NCBI GenBank assembly: GCA_021784715.1
Contig: JAJYHP010000012.1
Coordinates: 1-6,180, forward strand
Source of the DNA: a bacterium
Lineage (GTDB): Bacteria > Eremiobacterota > Eremiobacteria > Baltobacterales > Baltobacteraceae
Length of the DNA stretch: 6,180 bases
Direction: 5' to 3'
Shown here: positions 1 to 6,180 of the stretch, one piece after another
How positions within the stretch are numbered: the first letter of the stretch is position 1
Layout of the letters: the number at the start of each line of letters is the position of its first letter
Notes under the pieces: model-generated
The model's input: only the letters and a program-made list of their open reading frames with translations
Database searches by the model: none
Told to the model about the DNA's origin: nothing
Program-made: the position numbers and the translations under genes

Positions 1-2335
1 GGCTCGGATCTGTTTGGTAGTAGGAGAATATTGCGCCGTAGGGCGCGGATTCACCGTCTGCACGCGTGTTCCACCACGAATTTTCATTCAGGAGATACGC
101 CGTGCGAGGCGCAAAGAATGCCGCCCCGGCGCGCTGCGCGCGCGCGAGGCCCTGGAGTGACGAGGCATCGTCGAGGATATAGAGCCCGCGGCCGTGCGTG
201 GCGACGAGGAGATCGTTGCGTTGCGGTTGCACCACGATCGCGCGCACCGATACCGGCGGCATCGCGTCGTTGATGCGCGTCCACCGTGCGCCGCGATCCC
301 AGGAGGCTTCGATTCCGCGCTCCATCCCGAGATAGAGCAGGCCCGGCGTTCGCGGATCGACCGTAATGCAGCGGGCGGATTCCAACGGAAGGCCGCGATC
401 GATGCGCCGCCAATGCGCGCCGTAATCGTCGGTTCTGAAGACGTAGGGATGCGCGTCGCCGACCATATGTGCGTCCTCGATGGCGTACGCCGCTCCCGCA
501 CGACGGGGCGAGAGCGCGATGGACGCGAAACGTCCGAAGCGGATCGCATCGGGTGGGGTCACGTTCCGCCAATGTTTTCCACCGTCGCGCGTGAGTTGAA
601 TGAGCCCGTCGTCGGTCCCCACCCATATTTCGCCACGCCGAAGCGTCGAGGGCACGATCGTCAGAATCGTGTCGGAGGTCTCCGCGCCGGTACCGTCGAG
701 GGTGATCCCGCCGGTCATTTTTTCGTGTGCGAGATCGTGCAGCGTGAGATCGGGGCTCAGCACGCTCCAGTGCTGCCCGCGATCCGTCGTTGCAAAGAGC
801 ACGTCACCCGCGGTGTACAGGCGGTGCGGATCGAAGGGGTCGAAGGCTAACGGCGTCTCCCAATTAAAGCGATAGCGCAGCTCCGAAGGCGGAACGACGT
901 TTTGATCGCGAAGGTATGGTGAGAGATCGCGCGTTTCACCGGTCGCGAGATCGACCGAGTTTAACGTGGTGTCGTAGTTCCCGCCGGCGGAGGTCGTCCA
1001 AATCAGCTTCGAATCGGTCGGATCTGGATATGCCGCCGTTCCGTCGCCGCCGCCGACGCTGCGCCACGCGCTCGCCGAGAATCCCGAGGGATCGGGCATC
1101 GCGACGTGCGCGCAATAGATGCCGTTATCTTGTAACGGCACGCAGGCGCGATAATTCCATCCCGCGCTGACGCCGACCCTATAGAGTTGCGAGATCGGCA
1201 GCACCTTTCTCCACGTCCATCGCTTGCCGCCGTCGTCGCTCATCGCGAGGCCACCGTCGTCGGCTTCGAGGATACGAACGCCGTCGCTCGAGATCCACAT
1301 GTCGTGATGGTCGCCGTGCGTTCCACGCCCCGTGATATGCCAGCGCACGCCGCCGTCGGTGCTCTCGGTGAGATGCACCGATGCGGACCACAGATGATTT
1401 TCGTTTTTCGGGTCGACGGTGAGATGCGTGAAATAAAACGGGCGTTCGTCGATCGTCGAATCGTTGCTGACGTTGCGCCACCGTTTGCCGCCGTCGCTCG
1501 ATCGCCAGAGCAAGCCGTGCTTCGATTGCAACAACGCGTAGATGCGCGACGGATTCGACGGCGCGAAGGCAACGGCGATGCGCCCGAGCGGCCCTTTCGG
1601 CAGCCCCGGGGCTTGGACGCGCTGCCAGGTCGCGCCACCGTCGATCGAGCGATAGAGTCCGTCGAGCGGACCGCCGCTCTGCAGGCTCCAGCCGGTTCGG
1701 CGCATCGTCCACGCTCCGGCGAGAATCTCGCGCGGGTTCTTCGGATTCATCGCCATATCGGAGATCCCGGTTCGCGGATCGAGAAAGAACGTGTGCCGCC
1801 ACGTCGCGCCGTCGTTCTCGGTGACGTAGATTCCGCGATCGGTCGTCGCCGCAAACGGGTCGCCGAGCACGCCGACGACGACGTGCGCCGGATTCGTTGG
1901 ATCGATGAGAATCGAGGAGATCGAACTCTGCGGCAGTGCGAGCGAACGAATCCAGTGCGCTCCGCCATCGGTGCTGCGATAGAGGCCGTCACCGAGGCTC
2001 ACGTCGTTGCGCGGATTCGCCTCGCCGGTGCCGACCCAGATCGTCGCCGGATCGACGGGATCGATCGCCACGGCGCCGATCGCGCTCACGGGTTCGCGGT
2101 CGAAGATCGGGCGGAAATGCAGCCCACCGTCGTCGCTACGCCAAACGCCGCCGCCCGCACTCCCTACCAACACGAGCATGGGGTCGCGATCGCTTCCCGC
2201 AACACTGCTCGCGCGACCGCCCGAGATCGCCGGCCCCACCGAGCGCCACGGCACCGAGCCGAGCGGGGGATTGAGGCGCCCTGCCCCCAGCAGCACGGCG
2301 AGCATCGGCAAGAGCAGCGCGGTTCGAACGTTCAT
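1..2335 (-). CDS. Secreted BNR/Asp-box (sortilin/VPS10-like) beta-propeller protein, 3' end outside window
   Basis: I translated this frame block by block from the ATG at 2335 down to position 2 and found 778 codons with no stop or frameshift, so the gene runs off the left edge. The start MNVRTALLLPMLAVLLGAG is a short basic n-region plus a hydrophobic stretch, a likely Sec signal peptide. Eleven Asp-boxes (S/T-x-D-x-G-x-x-W type) follow at about residues 67-74, 121-128, 172-179, 230-237, 279-286, 325-332, 366-373, 516-523, 582-589, 635-642 and 678-685, the hallmark of stacked BNR beta-propeller blades. The Asp-box-free stretch 374-515 holds C418 and C428 flanking QDNG (422-425); I recall this Cys/QDN motif from large secreted bacterial WD40/YVTN/BNR-like proteins. 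No catalytic residues can be assigned. Members are often annotated as glycosyl hydrolase or photosystem-assembly-like; binding or scaffolding outside the cytoplasm is a safer inference. No clear Shine-Dalgarno precedes the ATG. It diverges from the EAL gene. Confidence 0.93.
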   Translation of the reverse strand, partial: MNVRTALLLPMLAVLLGAGRLNPPLGSVPWRSVGPAISGGRASSVAGSDRDPMLVLVGSAGGGVWRSDDGGLHFRPIFDREPVSAIGAVAIDPVDPATIWVGTGEANPRNDVSLGDGLYRSTDGGAHWIRSLALPQSSISSILIDPTNPAHVVVGVLGDPFAATTDRGIYVTENDGATWRHTFFLDPRTGISDMAMNPKNPREILAGAWTMRRTGWSLQSGGPLDGLYRSIDGGATWQRVQAPGLPKGPLGRIAVAFAPSNPSRIYALLQSKHGLLWRSSDGGKRWRNVSNDSTIDERPFYFTHLTVDPKNENHLWSASVHLTESTDGGVRWHITGRGTHGDHHDMWISSDGVRILEADDGGLAMSDDGGKRWTWRKVLPISQLYRVGVSAGWNYRACVPLQDNGIYCAHVAMPDPSGFSASAWRSVGGGDGTAAYPDPTDSKLIWTTSAGGNYDTTLNSVDLATGETRDLSPYLRDQNVVPPSELRYRFNWETPLAFDPFDPHRLYTAGDVLFATTDRGQHWSVLSPDLTLHDLAHEKMTGGITLDGTGAETSDTILTIVPSTLRRGEIWVGTDDGLIQLTRDGGKHWRNVTPPDAIRFGRFASIALSPRRAGAAYAIEDAHMVGDAHPYVFRTDDYGAHWRRIDRGLPLESARCITVDPRTPGLLYLGMERGIEASWDRGARWTRINDAMPPVSVRAIVVQPQRNDLLVATHGRGLYILDDASSLQGLARAQRAGAAFFAPRTAYLLNENSWWNTRADGESAPYGAIFSYYQTDPS

Positions 2336-2413
2336 AGCGGCCGCGCTTGGCGATTAGCATACGAAAACCATGCGGGGGGCGTGCCGACGGCCTCCGAAAT
2401 ACCCATCGGAACT

Positions 2414-3433
2414 ATGAGTTGCGACTGTCGTAAACCGATCGAGCCGACGCTTCCTACGCGCGGCACGCTCTTTCTCCGCACGGATATCGATCATCTTCGC
2501 GTGAAAATCGAACGCGCGCTCCCGAACCTTACGATGGAGCGCTCGTGGATGCGCGTCGCCGGGAGTTCCGAAGATCTTCGCGGGTACGTCGCGCGGCTCG
2601 CTGCGGCGATCACCTCGGTGGAGTCGGAGCGCCTGCACGCGCTCGTGGTTCCAAACGACGAGCAGCTCACCGTCGATCGCGCGTTCGAAAGCACGCCGTT
2701 TGCGGTATTACAGCGACGGATCGAATTCGACTGGCTCGGCGCCGCGATCGAGCGCCGAGCATTCACCACGCATTTTCAACCGATCTTCGAGGCTGCCGAC
2801 CCGACGCGCATCTTTGCACGCGAGGCGTTGTTGCGACTCGCGGATTCGAGCGTCCCCATCGGGCGCATATTTAGCGTCGCACAAGAGATTCGCCTCGCGC
2901 CCGCCCTTGATCGCGTCGCGCGCGAGAGCGCCATCGAAAGCTTTGCGGCGGCTGGGTTCGCCGGCAAGCTCTTCATGAATTTCATTCCGTCATCGATATA
3001 CGATCCGGTCACGTGTCTCGCGACCACCTTCGCCGCCCTGGAACGCAGCGGCATTCCCTTCGATCGCGTCGTTATGGAGGTCGTTGAAAGCGAGCGCGTC
3101 GATGACGTTCCGCACTTACTCCGCGTTCTCGATTTCTATCGCGAACGCGGCGTCGCCATCGCGCTCGACGATCTCGGCTCGGGCTTCTCGTCGCTCAACA
3201 TGCTCGGGATGCTGCGCCCCGACTACGTCAAACTCGACATCGCGCTGATCGCCGGCATCCATCTCGACCCGTTTAAAGCAACGCTTGCACGCCGCTTGAT
3301 CGAACTCGCGAAGGAACTACAACTCGCGGTCATCGCCGAAGGAATCGAACGCCCCGAGGAGCTCGCGTGGGCGGCGGCACAGGGCGTCGATTACGTGCAA
3401 GGCTTCCTTTTGGCCCGGCCCGCAGCGGCATAA
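2414..3433 (+). CDS. EAL-domain cyclic-di-GMP phosphodiesterase, 339 aa
   Basis: The C-terminal ~230 residues form an EAL domain, which hydrolyses cyclic di-GMP to linear pGpG. The family motifs are visible: EALLR at 137-141, the metal-site Asn in MNF (188-190), Glu222 in VMEVVE, the DDLGSG loop (252-257) with both aspartates, KLD (273-275) with the conserved lysine, AEGIE (308-312), Glu315/316 and QGFLLARP (329-336). Since every residue I would check is present, I infer an active enzyme. No GGDEF domain or membrane segment is present, so it is probably cytosolic. Residues 1-110 are an unassigned sensory-type region that begins with a Cys-Asp-Cys motif (3-5). The frame stays open far upstream, but that part is antisense to the BNR gene; ATG 2414 is the first ATG after the divergent gap. 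Its ribosome site is weak (CGGA just upstream). An in-frame GTG at 2381 would add 11 residues. The TAA stop touches the following hairpin. Confidence 0.92.
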   Translation: MSCDCRKPIEPTLPTRGTLFLRTDIDHLRVKIERALPNLTMERSWMRVAGSSEDLRGYVARLAAAITSVESERLHALVVPNDEQLTVDRAFESTPFAVLQRRIEFDWLGAAIERRAFTTHFQPIFEAADPTRIFAREALLRLADSSVPIGRIFSVAQEIRLAPALDRVARESAIESFAAAGFAGKLFMNFIPSSIYDPVTCLATTFAALERSGIPFDRVVMEVVESERVDDVPHLLRVLDFYRERGVAIALDDLGSGFSSLNMLGMLRPDYVKLDIALIAGIHLDPFKATLARRLIELAKELQLAVIAEGIERPEELAWAAAQGVDYVQGFLLARPAAA

Positions 3434-3468
3434 AAACGCTCCTCACCCACCAGGGGTAAGGAGCGTTT
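3434..3468 (-). terminator. Intrinsic terminator, probably shared by convergent transcripts
   Basis: Positions 3434-3448 pair with 3454-3468: AAACGCTCC with GGAGCGTTT, then T-A, one C/A mismatch, A-T and three C-G pairs, around a 5-nt loop. Read on the minus strand, the stem ends in a run of T (3436-3432), a good intrinsic terminator for the tRNA-Ser transcript that ends six bases earlier. Read on the plus strand, the stem starts directly after the EAL stop, but only three T follow, all within the stem, so termination there should be weaker. Confidence 0.85.
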
Positions 3469-3474
3469 CGTACG

Positions 3475-3565
3475 TGGCGGAGAGGGAGAGATTCGAACTC
3501 TCGAGACGCTCATCACGTCTGCCCGCTTTCGAGGCGGGTGCCTTCAACCGCTCGACCACCTCTCC
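3475..3565 (-). tRNA. tRNA-Ser, anticodon CGA, CCA encoded
   Basis: The minus strand folds into a full class II tRNA of 91 nt. The acceptor GGAGAGG pairs with CCTCTCC, and the anticodon stem CCCGC/GCGGG encloses the loop CTCGAAA, whose anticodon CGA (3531-3529) reads UCG. A long variable arm with AGACG/CGTCT pairing is the serine hallmark. The T-arm is GAGAG-TTCGAAT-CTCTC, the discriminator is G, and the 3' CCA is in the DNA (3477-3475). It is last in the minus-strand cluster, 28 nt after tadA and 6 nt before the terminator. UCG is a common serine codon in the neighbouring genes. Confidence 0.97.
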
Positions 3566-3593
3566 ACGTTGCGACGCGGGTGCGACGCCCGTA

Positions 3594-4061
3594 CTACCGC
3601 GGCGCTTCGCGATTCCCTTCCCGACGCGCGCGAAAAAATGCGACGAGTTGCTCGGAGCACTCCGCCTCGAGGATCCCGGCACGCACCTCCGGACGGTGAT
3701 TCGTCTTCGGCGAGCGCAGGATCTCGAAGGCTCCGCCGTCGGCCCCACCCTTGGGATCGGCGGCGCCGTAGACGACGCAGCCGACGCGCGCGGCGATCAG
3801 CGCGCCCGCGCACATCACGCAGGGCTCCTTGGTGACGTAGAGCGTCGCATCGCTCAGGCGCCAACGCCCGAGACGTCGCGAGGCTTCGGCGATGGCGAGC
3901 ATCTCGGCGTGGGCGGTGGCGTCGTGCTGCGATTCCTTGCGATTCCAGTTCTCGACTACGATATCGCCGACGCAAAGAACCGCGCCGATCGGCACGTCTC
4001 CTTCATCTTCGGCGCGCGCGGCGAGCTCCATCGCGCGGCGCATATACTCGCTATCGGTCAC
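3594..4061 (-). CDS. tadA: tRNA adenosine(34) deaminase TadA
   Basis: This 155-residue protein belongs to the zinc-dependent CDA-fold deaminases and matches TadA along its length. TadA converts A34 to inosine in the wobble position of tRNA-Arg(ACG), so that CGU, CGC and CGA can be read. The catalytic signature HAE is at 51-53 (His51 zinc ligand, Glu53 proton shuttle) and PCxxC at 80-84 (Cys81 and Cys84 zinc ligands). The C-terminal NHRPEV...GILEAEC...FFRARR segment is typical of the family. The start is GTG, chosen because the preceding EYMRRAMELA segment aligns with the usual TadA N-terminus; an ATG at 4043 would remove part of it. The GTG is only 9 nt beyond the tRNA-Arg 3' end, so its only plausible ribosome site (GAG, 4071-4069) overlaps the tRNA's last base. 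The adjacent tRNA-Arg has anticodon CCG and is not the known TadA substrate. Confidence 0.96.
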   Translation of the reverse strand: MTDSEYMRRAMELAARAEDEGDVPIGAVLCVGDIVVENWNRKESQHDATAHAEMLAIAEASRRLGRWRLSDATLYVTKEPCVMCAGALIAARVGCVVYGAADPKGGADGGAFEILRSPKTNHRPEVRAGILEAECSEQLVAFFRARREGNREAPR

Positions 4062-4070
4062 GGAGATTCT

Positions 4071-4144
<74 letters not shown>

Positions 4145-4158
4145 AGGTTGCGTCGCGA

Positions 4159-4392
4159 CTATCCGGGCTCCGGCGGAACGCCGGGGCTGGGAATATGTTT
4201 GAAAAGGTCGAGTTTATGGTCGACGAGACCGCGGTAGAATTTGCGGACGCAATCGGGGTGACCGAAGAAGTACGTGCGCGCATAGGCAAGATCGTCCCCC
4301 GAGCTGTCGGGGACGTAGTGCGAGAGTTCGATCTCTTCCATCTGCGACCGGTCGACCGGATGCGGGCAAAAGTCGCAAGGAATCGTGGACAT
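4159..4392 (-). CDS. Small CxxC/HxxC putative zinc-binding protein, 77 aa, family unknown
   Basis: I do not recognise this protein. It is 77 residues long with Cys6-x2-Cys9 near the N-terminus and His45-x2-Cys48 in the second half, a spacing that could coordinate one zinc ion. An acidic middle (EEIELSHYVPDSSGDD, 19-34) is followed by an aromatic and basic segment (YFFGHPDCVRKFYRGL, 41-56) and a proline/glycine-rich tail. There is no signal peptide or membrane segment, so it is probably cytosolic. The start has the best ribosome site in the window (AAAGGGAG, 4407-4400), which supports a translated gene. It lies between tRNA-CAU and tRNA-Arg on the same strand, 14 nt upstream of the latter, and so should share their precursor. 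A role in tRNA or translation is suggested only by position. Confidence 0.75.
   Translation of the reverse strand: MSTIPCDFCPHPVDRSQMEEIELSHYVPDSSGDDLAYARTYFFGHPDCVRKFYRGLVDHKLDLFKHIPSPGVPPEPG
4167..4187 (-). other. GC-rich hairpin at the 3' end of the small-protein gene
   Basis: CCGGCG (4170-4175) pairs with CGCCGG (4179-4184) around a 3-nt loop, extended outward by a wobble and two further pairs to 4167/4187. It spans the last coding codons before the stop at 4161-4159 and has no T-run after it, so it is not an intrinsic terminator. It could protect the 3' end of the small-protein message after RNase P cuts at 4144/4145, but ribosomes reaching the stop would open it. The function is inference. 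Confidence 0.35.
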
Positions 4393-4399
4393 CGCTTAG

Positions 4400-4407
4400 C
4401 TCCCTTT
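4400..4407 (-). promoter_or_regulatory. Strong Shine-Dalgarno of the 77-aa protein gene
   Basis: The minus strand reads AAAGGGAG and then seven bases to the ATG at 4392, near-ideal complementarity and spacing. It lies inside a four-codon reading frame (ATG AAA GGG AGC TAA, 4410-4396) that stops three bases before the start codon. The site fixes 4392 as the start. Confidence 0.75.
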
Positions 4408-4418
4408 CATACGAAGGC

Positions 4419-4441
4419 GCGGCCGCAGCTAGGGCGGCCGC
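4419..4441 (-). other. Perfect inverted repeat (two GCGGCCGC copies) after tRNA-CAU
   Basis: GCGGCCGC occurs at 4419-4426 and again at 4434-4441, separated by seven bases. Each copy is itself palindromic, so the pair can fold as a very stable 8-bp stem. In the minus-strand transcript it begins 12 nt after the tRNA-CAU 3' end, within the 61-nt leader of the 77-aa protein gene. No T-run follows on the minus strand, so termination is unlikely; 5'-end protection after tRNA processing or attenuation are possibilities. Confidence 0.45.
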
Positions 4442-4453
4442 TCCCCGTTTTCC

Positions 4454-4525
4454 TGACTCGGGGGTGATTTGAACACCCGACCAAGGGCTTATGAGTCCCC
4501 TGCTCTACCGCTGAGCTACCGAGCC
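4454..4525 (-). tRNA. tRNA with anticodon CAU (elongator Met, or Ile2 if lysidine-modified), CCA not encoded
   Basis: The minus strand folds as a 72-nt tRNA. The acceptor GGCTCGG/CCGAGTC includes one G-T pair, the D-stem is GCTC/GAGC with a short 7-nt loop, the anticodon loop is CTCATAA, the T-arm is GGGTG-TTCAAAT-CACCC, and the discriminator is A. It is not the initiator because the first acceptor pair is a normal G-C. A CAU anticodon serves both elongator methionine and, after lysidine modification of C34, the AUA-reading tRNA-Ile2; the stretch GACTCATAA...CTTGGTCG recalls E. coli tRNA-Ile2, so I leave the identity open. The anticodon stem GGGGA/GCCCT is odd, with a G-T closing pair and an A31/G39 mismatch next to the loop. 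The bases after the discriminator are GGA, so CCA is added later. It is first in the minus-strand cluster. Confidence 0.92.
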
Positions 4526-4560
4526 GTGGCCGGACCATAGACGTGGAGATACGACACCGT

Positions 4561-4589
4561 ACTCTACCAGCCCCCCGCCCGAGGTTCAA
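4561..4589 (-). promoter_or_regulatory. Sigma70-like promoter for the tRNA/tadA cluster
   Basis: On the minus strand, TTGAAC (4589-4584) is followed by a 17-base spacer and TAGAGT (4566-4561), each matching the -35 and -10 consensus at four of six positions. The -10 ends 35 nt before the tRNA-CAU 5' end, which leaves a short leader for RNase P to remove. It is the only good match I found upstream of this cluster. Assignment is by motif and position only. Confidence 0.5.
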
Positions 4590-4616
4590 GAGCCAAAGAC
4601 TAAGAAGCAGGGCGAA

Positions 4617-6152
4617 ATGCTAAAAATTCGCCTCCTCGCCGGTACCGCAGTTCTCGCCGTACTCGCGTTCCTTCTTCCCACCGCTACTCAGGCAAGCGAA
4701 AGCTCGTCGATTCTGGCGAAGCACTTCGCCTATGTTGGTTGGAGCGGCGCCCAACCCGCATTTCACACGCTCGTGAACGCCATAAAAATTACCAACAAAA
4801 ACGGGCGACTCCGCTTCGCCGGGCAGATCCGCCGCCTCGGGCTCGCCTACCGCGAAGATCTGCGCTCCGTCCACACCGGGCAAGAGAGTTCGACTGGATT
4901 TACCGGCAACGTCGCCTGGAAATCGGACTCGAACGGTTTTACGACGCCGATTCTCGGGAACTCCGCGCGGCTTTCGATCGATCGCGACATCATCTTCGAG
5001 GAAGCGTATTCCGGGCTTCCCGCTTCGCGTCGCCCCTCGCAAAAAATTGCGGGGGTGCGCTACCCGGTCGTCAGAATCACGCCGAAATTTCTCCCGCCCT
5101 TCGATCTCGTATTCGATCCGGCAACCGGAGCCCTGATACGGGCCACCATCGCTCCCGATACGCGCCACACCGAGGTCTTGCAGATCGACGGATACAGCGA
5201 CGTCCTCCCCGGGAAACGCGTCATTTCGGCGTTTCACGTTCGCGGCTCGAATTATCGCTACGTGTATTCGGAATTTCAACCGAACGCGCCCCTCCCGGTC
5301 GAGCAGGTCGAACCGCCGGCGCAGACCGCAACCTGGGATTACGCCAATCCCAAACCCTTTCCGATCCAACTCACCCAATATCGCATTCTCGTGAAGGCGA
5401 CGGTCGACGGCGTACCCGGAACGTTCATTCTCGATTCCGGAGCGGCCGGGATATTTTTCTCCCGGAGCTTCGCGGCGAAGGCGAAACTCGCGTCGATCGG
5501 ACACGGTGAAGCGGTCGGCGTCGCCGGATCCTCGCGCATCGATTTGGTGAAGGTCCAGACGCTCCAGATCGGTGGAAATACGCTCTCCAACGTCGACGCG
5601 AGTGCGGTCGGTGAGAAAGGTCTCGGGGCCGACGGCCTCATCGGTTTTCCGCTCCTCGCCGACACCATAACGACGGTGAATTTTGCGAACCAGACGATGC
5701 AAATTCAGGACCCGTCGACCGTCCATACCGGGAAACTCTCCGGCATTCACGCCATCGTCGCTCTCAACGAAGGCACTCCGAAGGTGCCGATGAAGATCGA
5801 CGGACGCATTCACGTCAGCGGCTATCTCGATACGGGCGATCCCTACCTCGTGTTGATTCCGAAATCGTTGGTCTTTAAGGGGCATCTCACCATGCTCGTC
5901 GATAACACGCTGGCGGGATACTTCCGCTCGCACGTCGCGGTCGCGGGCGTCGACGGACGTTATCAGATCGGCGACTGCGGACGCATCGATTCGATCGCCC
6001 TCGGAAAAATCGTCTACCAGGATCCGAAAACCTGCGAGACGACATCGTTTATCGGATACCACGCTCTGGTCGGACTCGATTTTCTGCGTCAATTCAAGCG
6101 CATTATTTTCGATTATCCGAAGAGCCGGATGATCTTCGTACCGAAGGTCTGA
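4617..6152 (+). CDS. Exported two-lobed retropepsin-like aspartic protease, 511 aa
   Basis: Residues 1-26 form a Sec signal peptide (KIR, a hydrophobic run, cleavage probably after TQA), placing the protein in the periplasm or outside. Residues ~30-235 are an unassigned domain rich in predicted beta strands, with some resemblance in layout to LolA/LppX-type folds. The rest looks like two retropepsin-type lobes in tandem. Lobe one has FILDSGAAG (Asp273) and the matching hydrophobic-Gly element GLIGF (340-344). Lobe two has YLDTGDP (Asp405) and ALVGLDFL (483-490), which ends in the family-typical FKRIIFDYPKSRMIF. One chain could therefore supply both catalytic aspartates, as in pepsin. C454 and C473 may form a disulfide in lobe two. 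The substrate is unknown. The start has AGGG (4609-4612) four bases upstream. It diverges from the tRNA cluster; I cannot point to its own promoter with confidence. Confidence 0.88.
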   Translation: MLKIRLLAGTAVLAVLAFLLPTATQASESSSILAKHFAYVGWSGAQPAFHTLVNAIKITNKNGRLRFAGQIRRLGLAYREDLRSVHTGQESSTGFTGNVAWKSDSNGFTTPILGNSARLSIDRDIIFEEAYSGLPASRRPSQKIAGVRYPVVRITPKFLPPFDLVFDPATGALIRATIAPDTRHTEVLQIDGYSDVLPGKRVISAFHVRGSNYRYVYSEFQPNAPLPVEQVEPPAQTATWDYANPKPFPIQLTQYRILVKATVDGVPGTFILDSGAAGIFFSRSFAAKAKLASIGHGEAVGVAGSSRIDLVKVQTLQIGGNTLSNVDASAVGEKGLGADGLIGFPLLADTITTVNFANQTMQIQDPSTVHTGKLSGIHAIVALNEGTPKVPMKIDGRIHVSGYLDTGDPYLVLIPKSLVFKGHLTMLVDNTLAGYFRSHVAVAGVDGRYQIGDCGRIDSIALGKIVYQDPKTCETTSFIGYHALVGLDFLRQFKRIIFDYPKSRMIFVPKV

Positions 6153-6180
6153 TCGCATAAAGAACGGCGGCGAACGTTTT

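Noticed and set aside
1187..2413. Plus-strand N-terminal extension of the EAL gene
   Set aside because: It is antisense to the BNR gene, whose eleven Asp-boxes are unmistakable, and its translation is a basic low-complexity string with no domain.
2336..2413. Divergent promoters between the BNR and EAL genes
   Set aside because: The gap must hold start signals, but the best -10 candidate (TATGCT on the minus strand) has no acceptable -35 at 17 bases, and plus-strand pairings are equally poor.
4454..4525. Initiator tRNA-Met
   Set aside because: The first acceptor pair is a normal G-C, whereas bacterial initiators lack pairing at 1-72, and the D-stem is of the elongator type.
4620..6158. 512-codon minus-strand frame opposite the aspartic protease
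   Set aside because: It has no signal peptide, no recognisable motif and a composition rich in Arg, Asp and Glu, as expected from the complement of GC-rich codons. The plus strand has a signal peptide and two D-S/T-G motifs with paired hydrophobic-Gly elements.
6153..6180. Possible terminator after the protease gene
   Set aside because: A four-base AACG/CGTT match before a short T-run is visible, but the stem is too short and the window ends there.

Overview
The window is high-GC, densely packed bacterial chromosome. I see no phage, transposon, plasmid or CRISPR signature. No 16S rRNA or other phylogenetic marker is present. Very frequent CGATCG, a large sortilin-like BNR-repeat protein and a two-lobed retropepsin-like protease would fit a poorly cultured soil lineage such as Eremiobacterota/Vulcanimicrobiota or Acidobacteriota, but that is only an impression.

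Layout, left to right. (1) Positions 1-2335, minus strand: a secreted BNR/sortilin-type beta-propeller protein, 778 codons visible with no stop, so its 3' end lies beyond the left edge. (2) A 78-bp divergent gap, then an EAL-domain cyclic-di-GMP phosphodiesterase on the plus strand (2414-3433). (3) A convergent hairpin terminator (3434-3468) shared with the next block. (4) Positions 3475-4525, minus strand: a compact mixed tRNA/protein cluster. In transcription order it is tRNA-CAU, a 77-residue CxxC/HxxC protein, tRNA-Arg(CCG), tadA (tRNA adenosine deaminase) and tRNA-Ser(CGA). A sigma70-like promoter (4561-4589) precedes it and the terminator follows it. Gaps inside the cluster are 67, 14, 9 and 28 nt (the first contains a 61-nt untranslated leader). 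(5) Positions 4617-6152, plus strand: an exported protein with an unassigned N-terminal domain and two retropepsin-like lobes, each with an Asp-Ser/Thr-Gly motif.

The most interesting part is block 4. A tRNA-modifying enzyme and an unrecognised small putative metal-binding protein lie between three tRNAs, so tRNA maturation should cut the protein messages out of one precursor. After cutting at the tRNA-Arg 3' end, tadA would keep a leader of only about nine nucleotides. The flanking genes (BNR protein, EAL protein, exported protease) have no evident functional link to this cluster.
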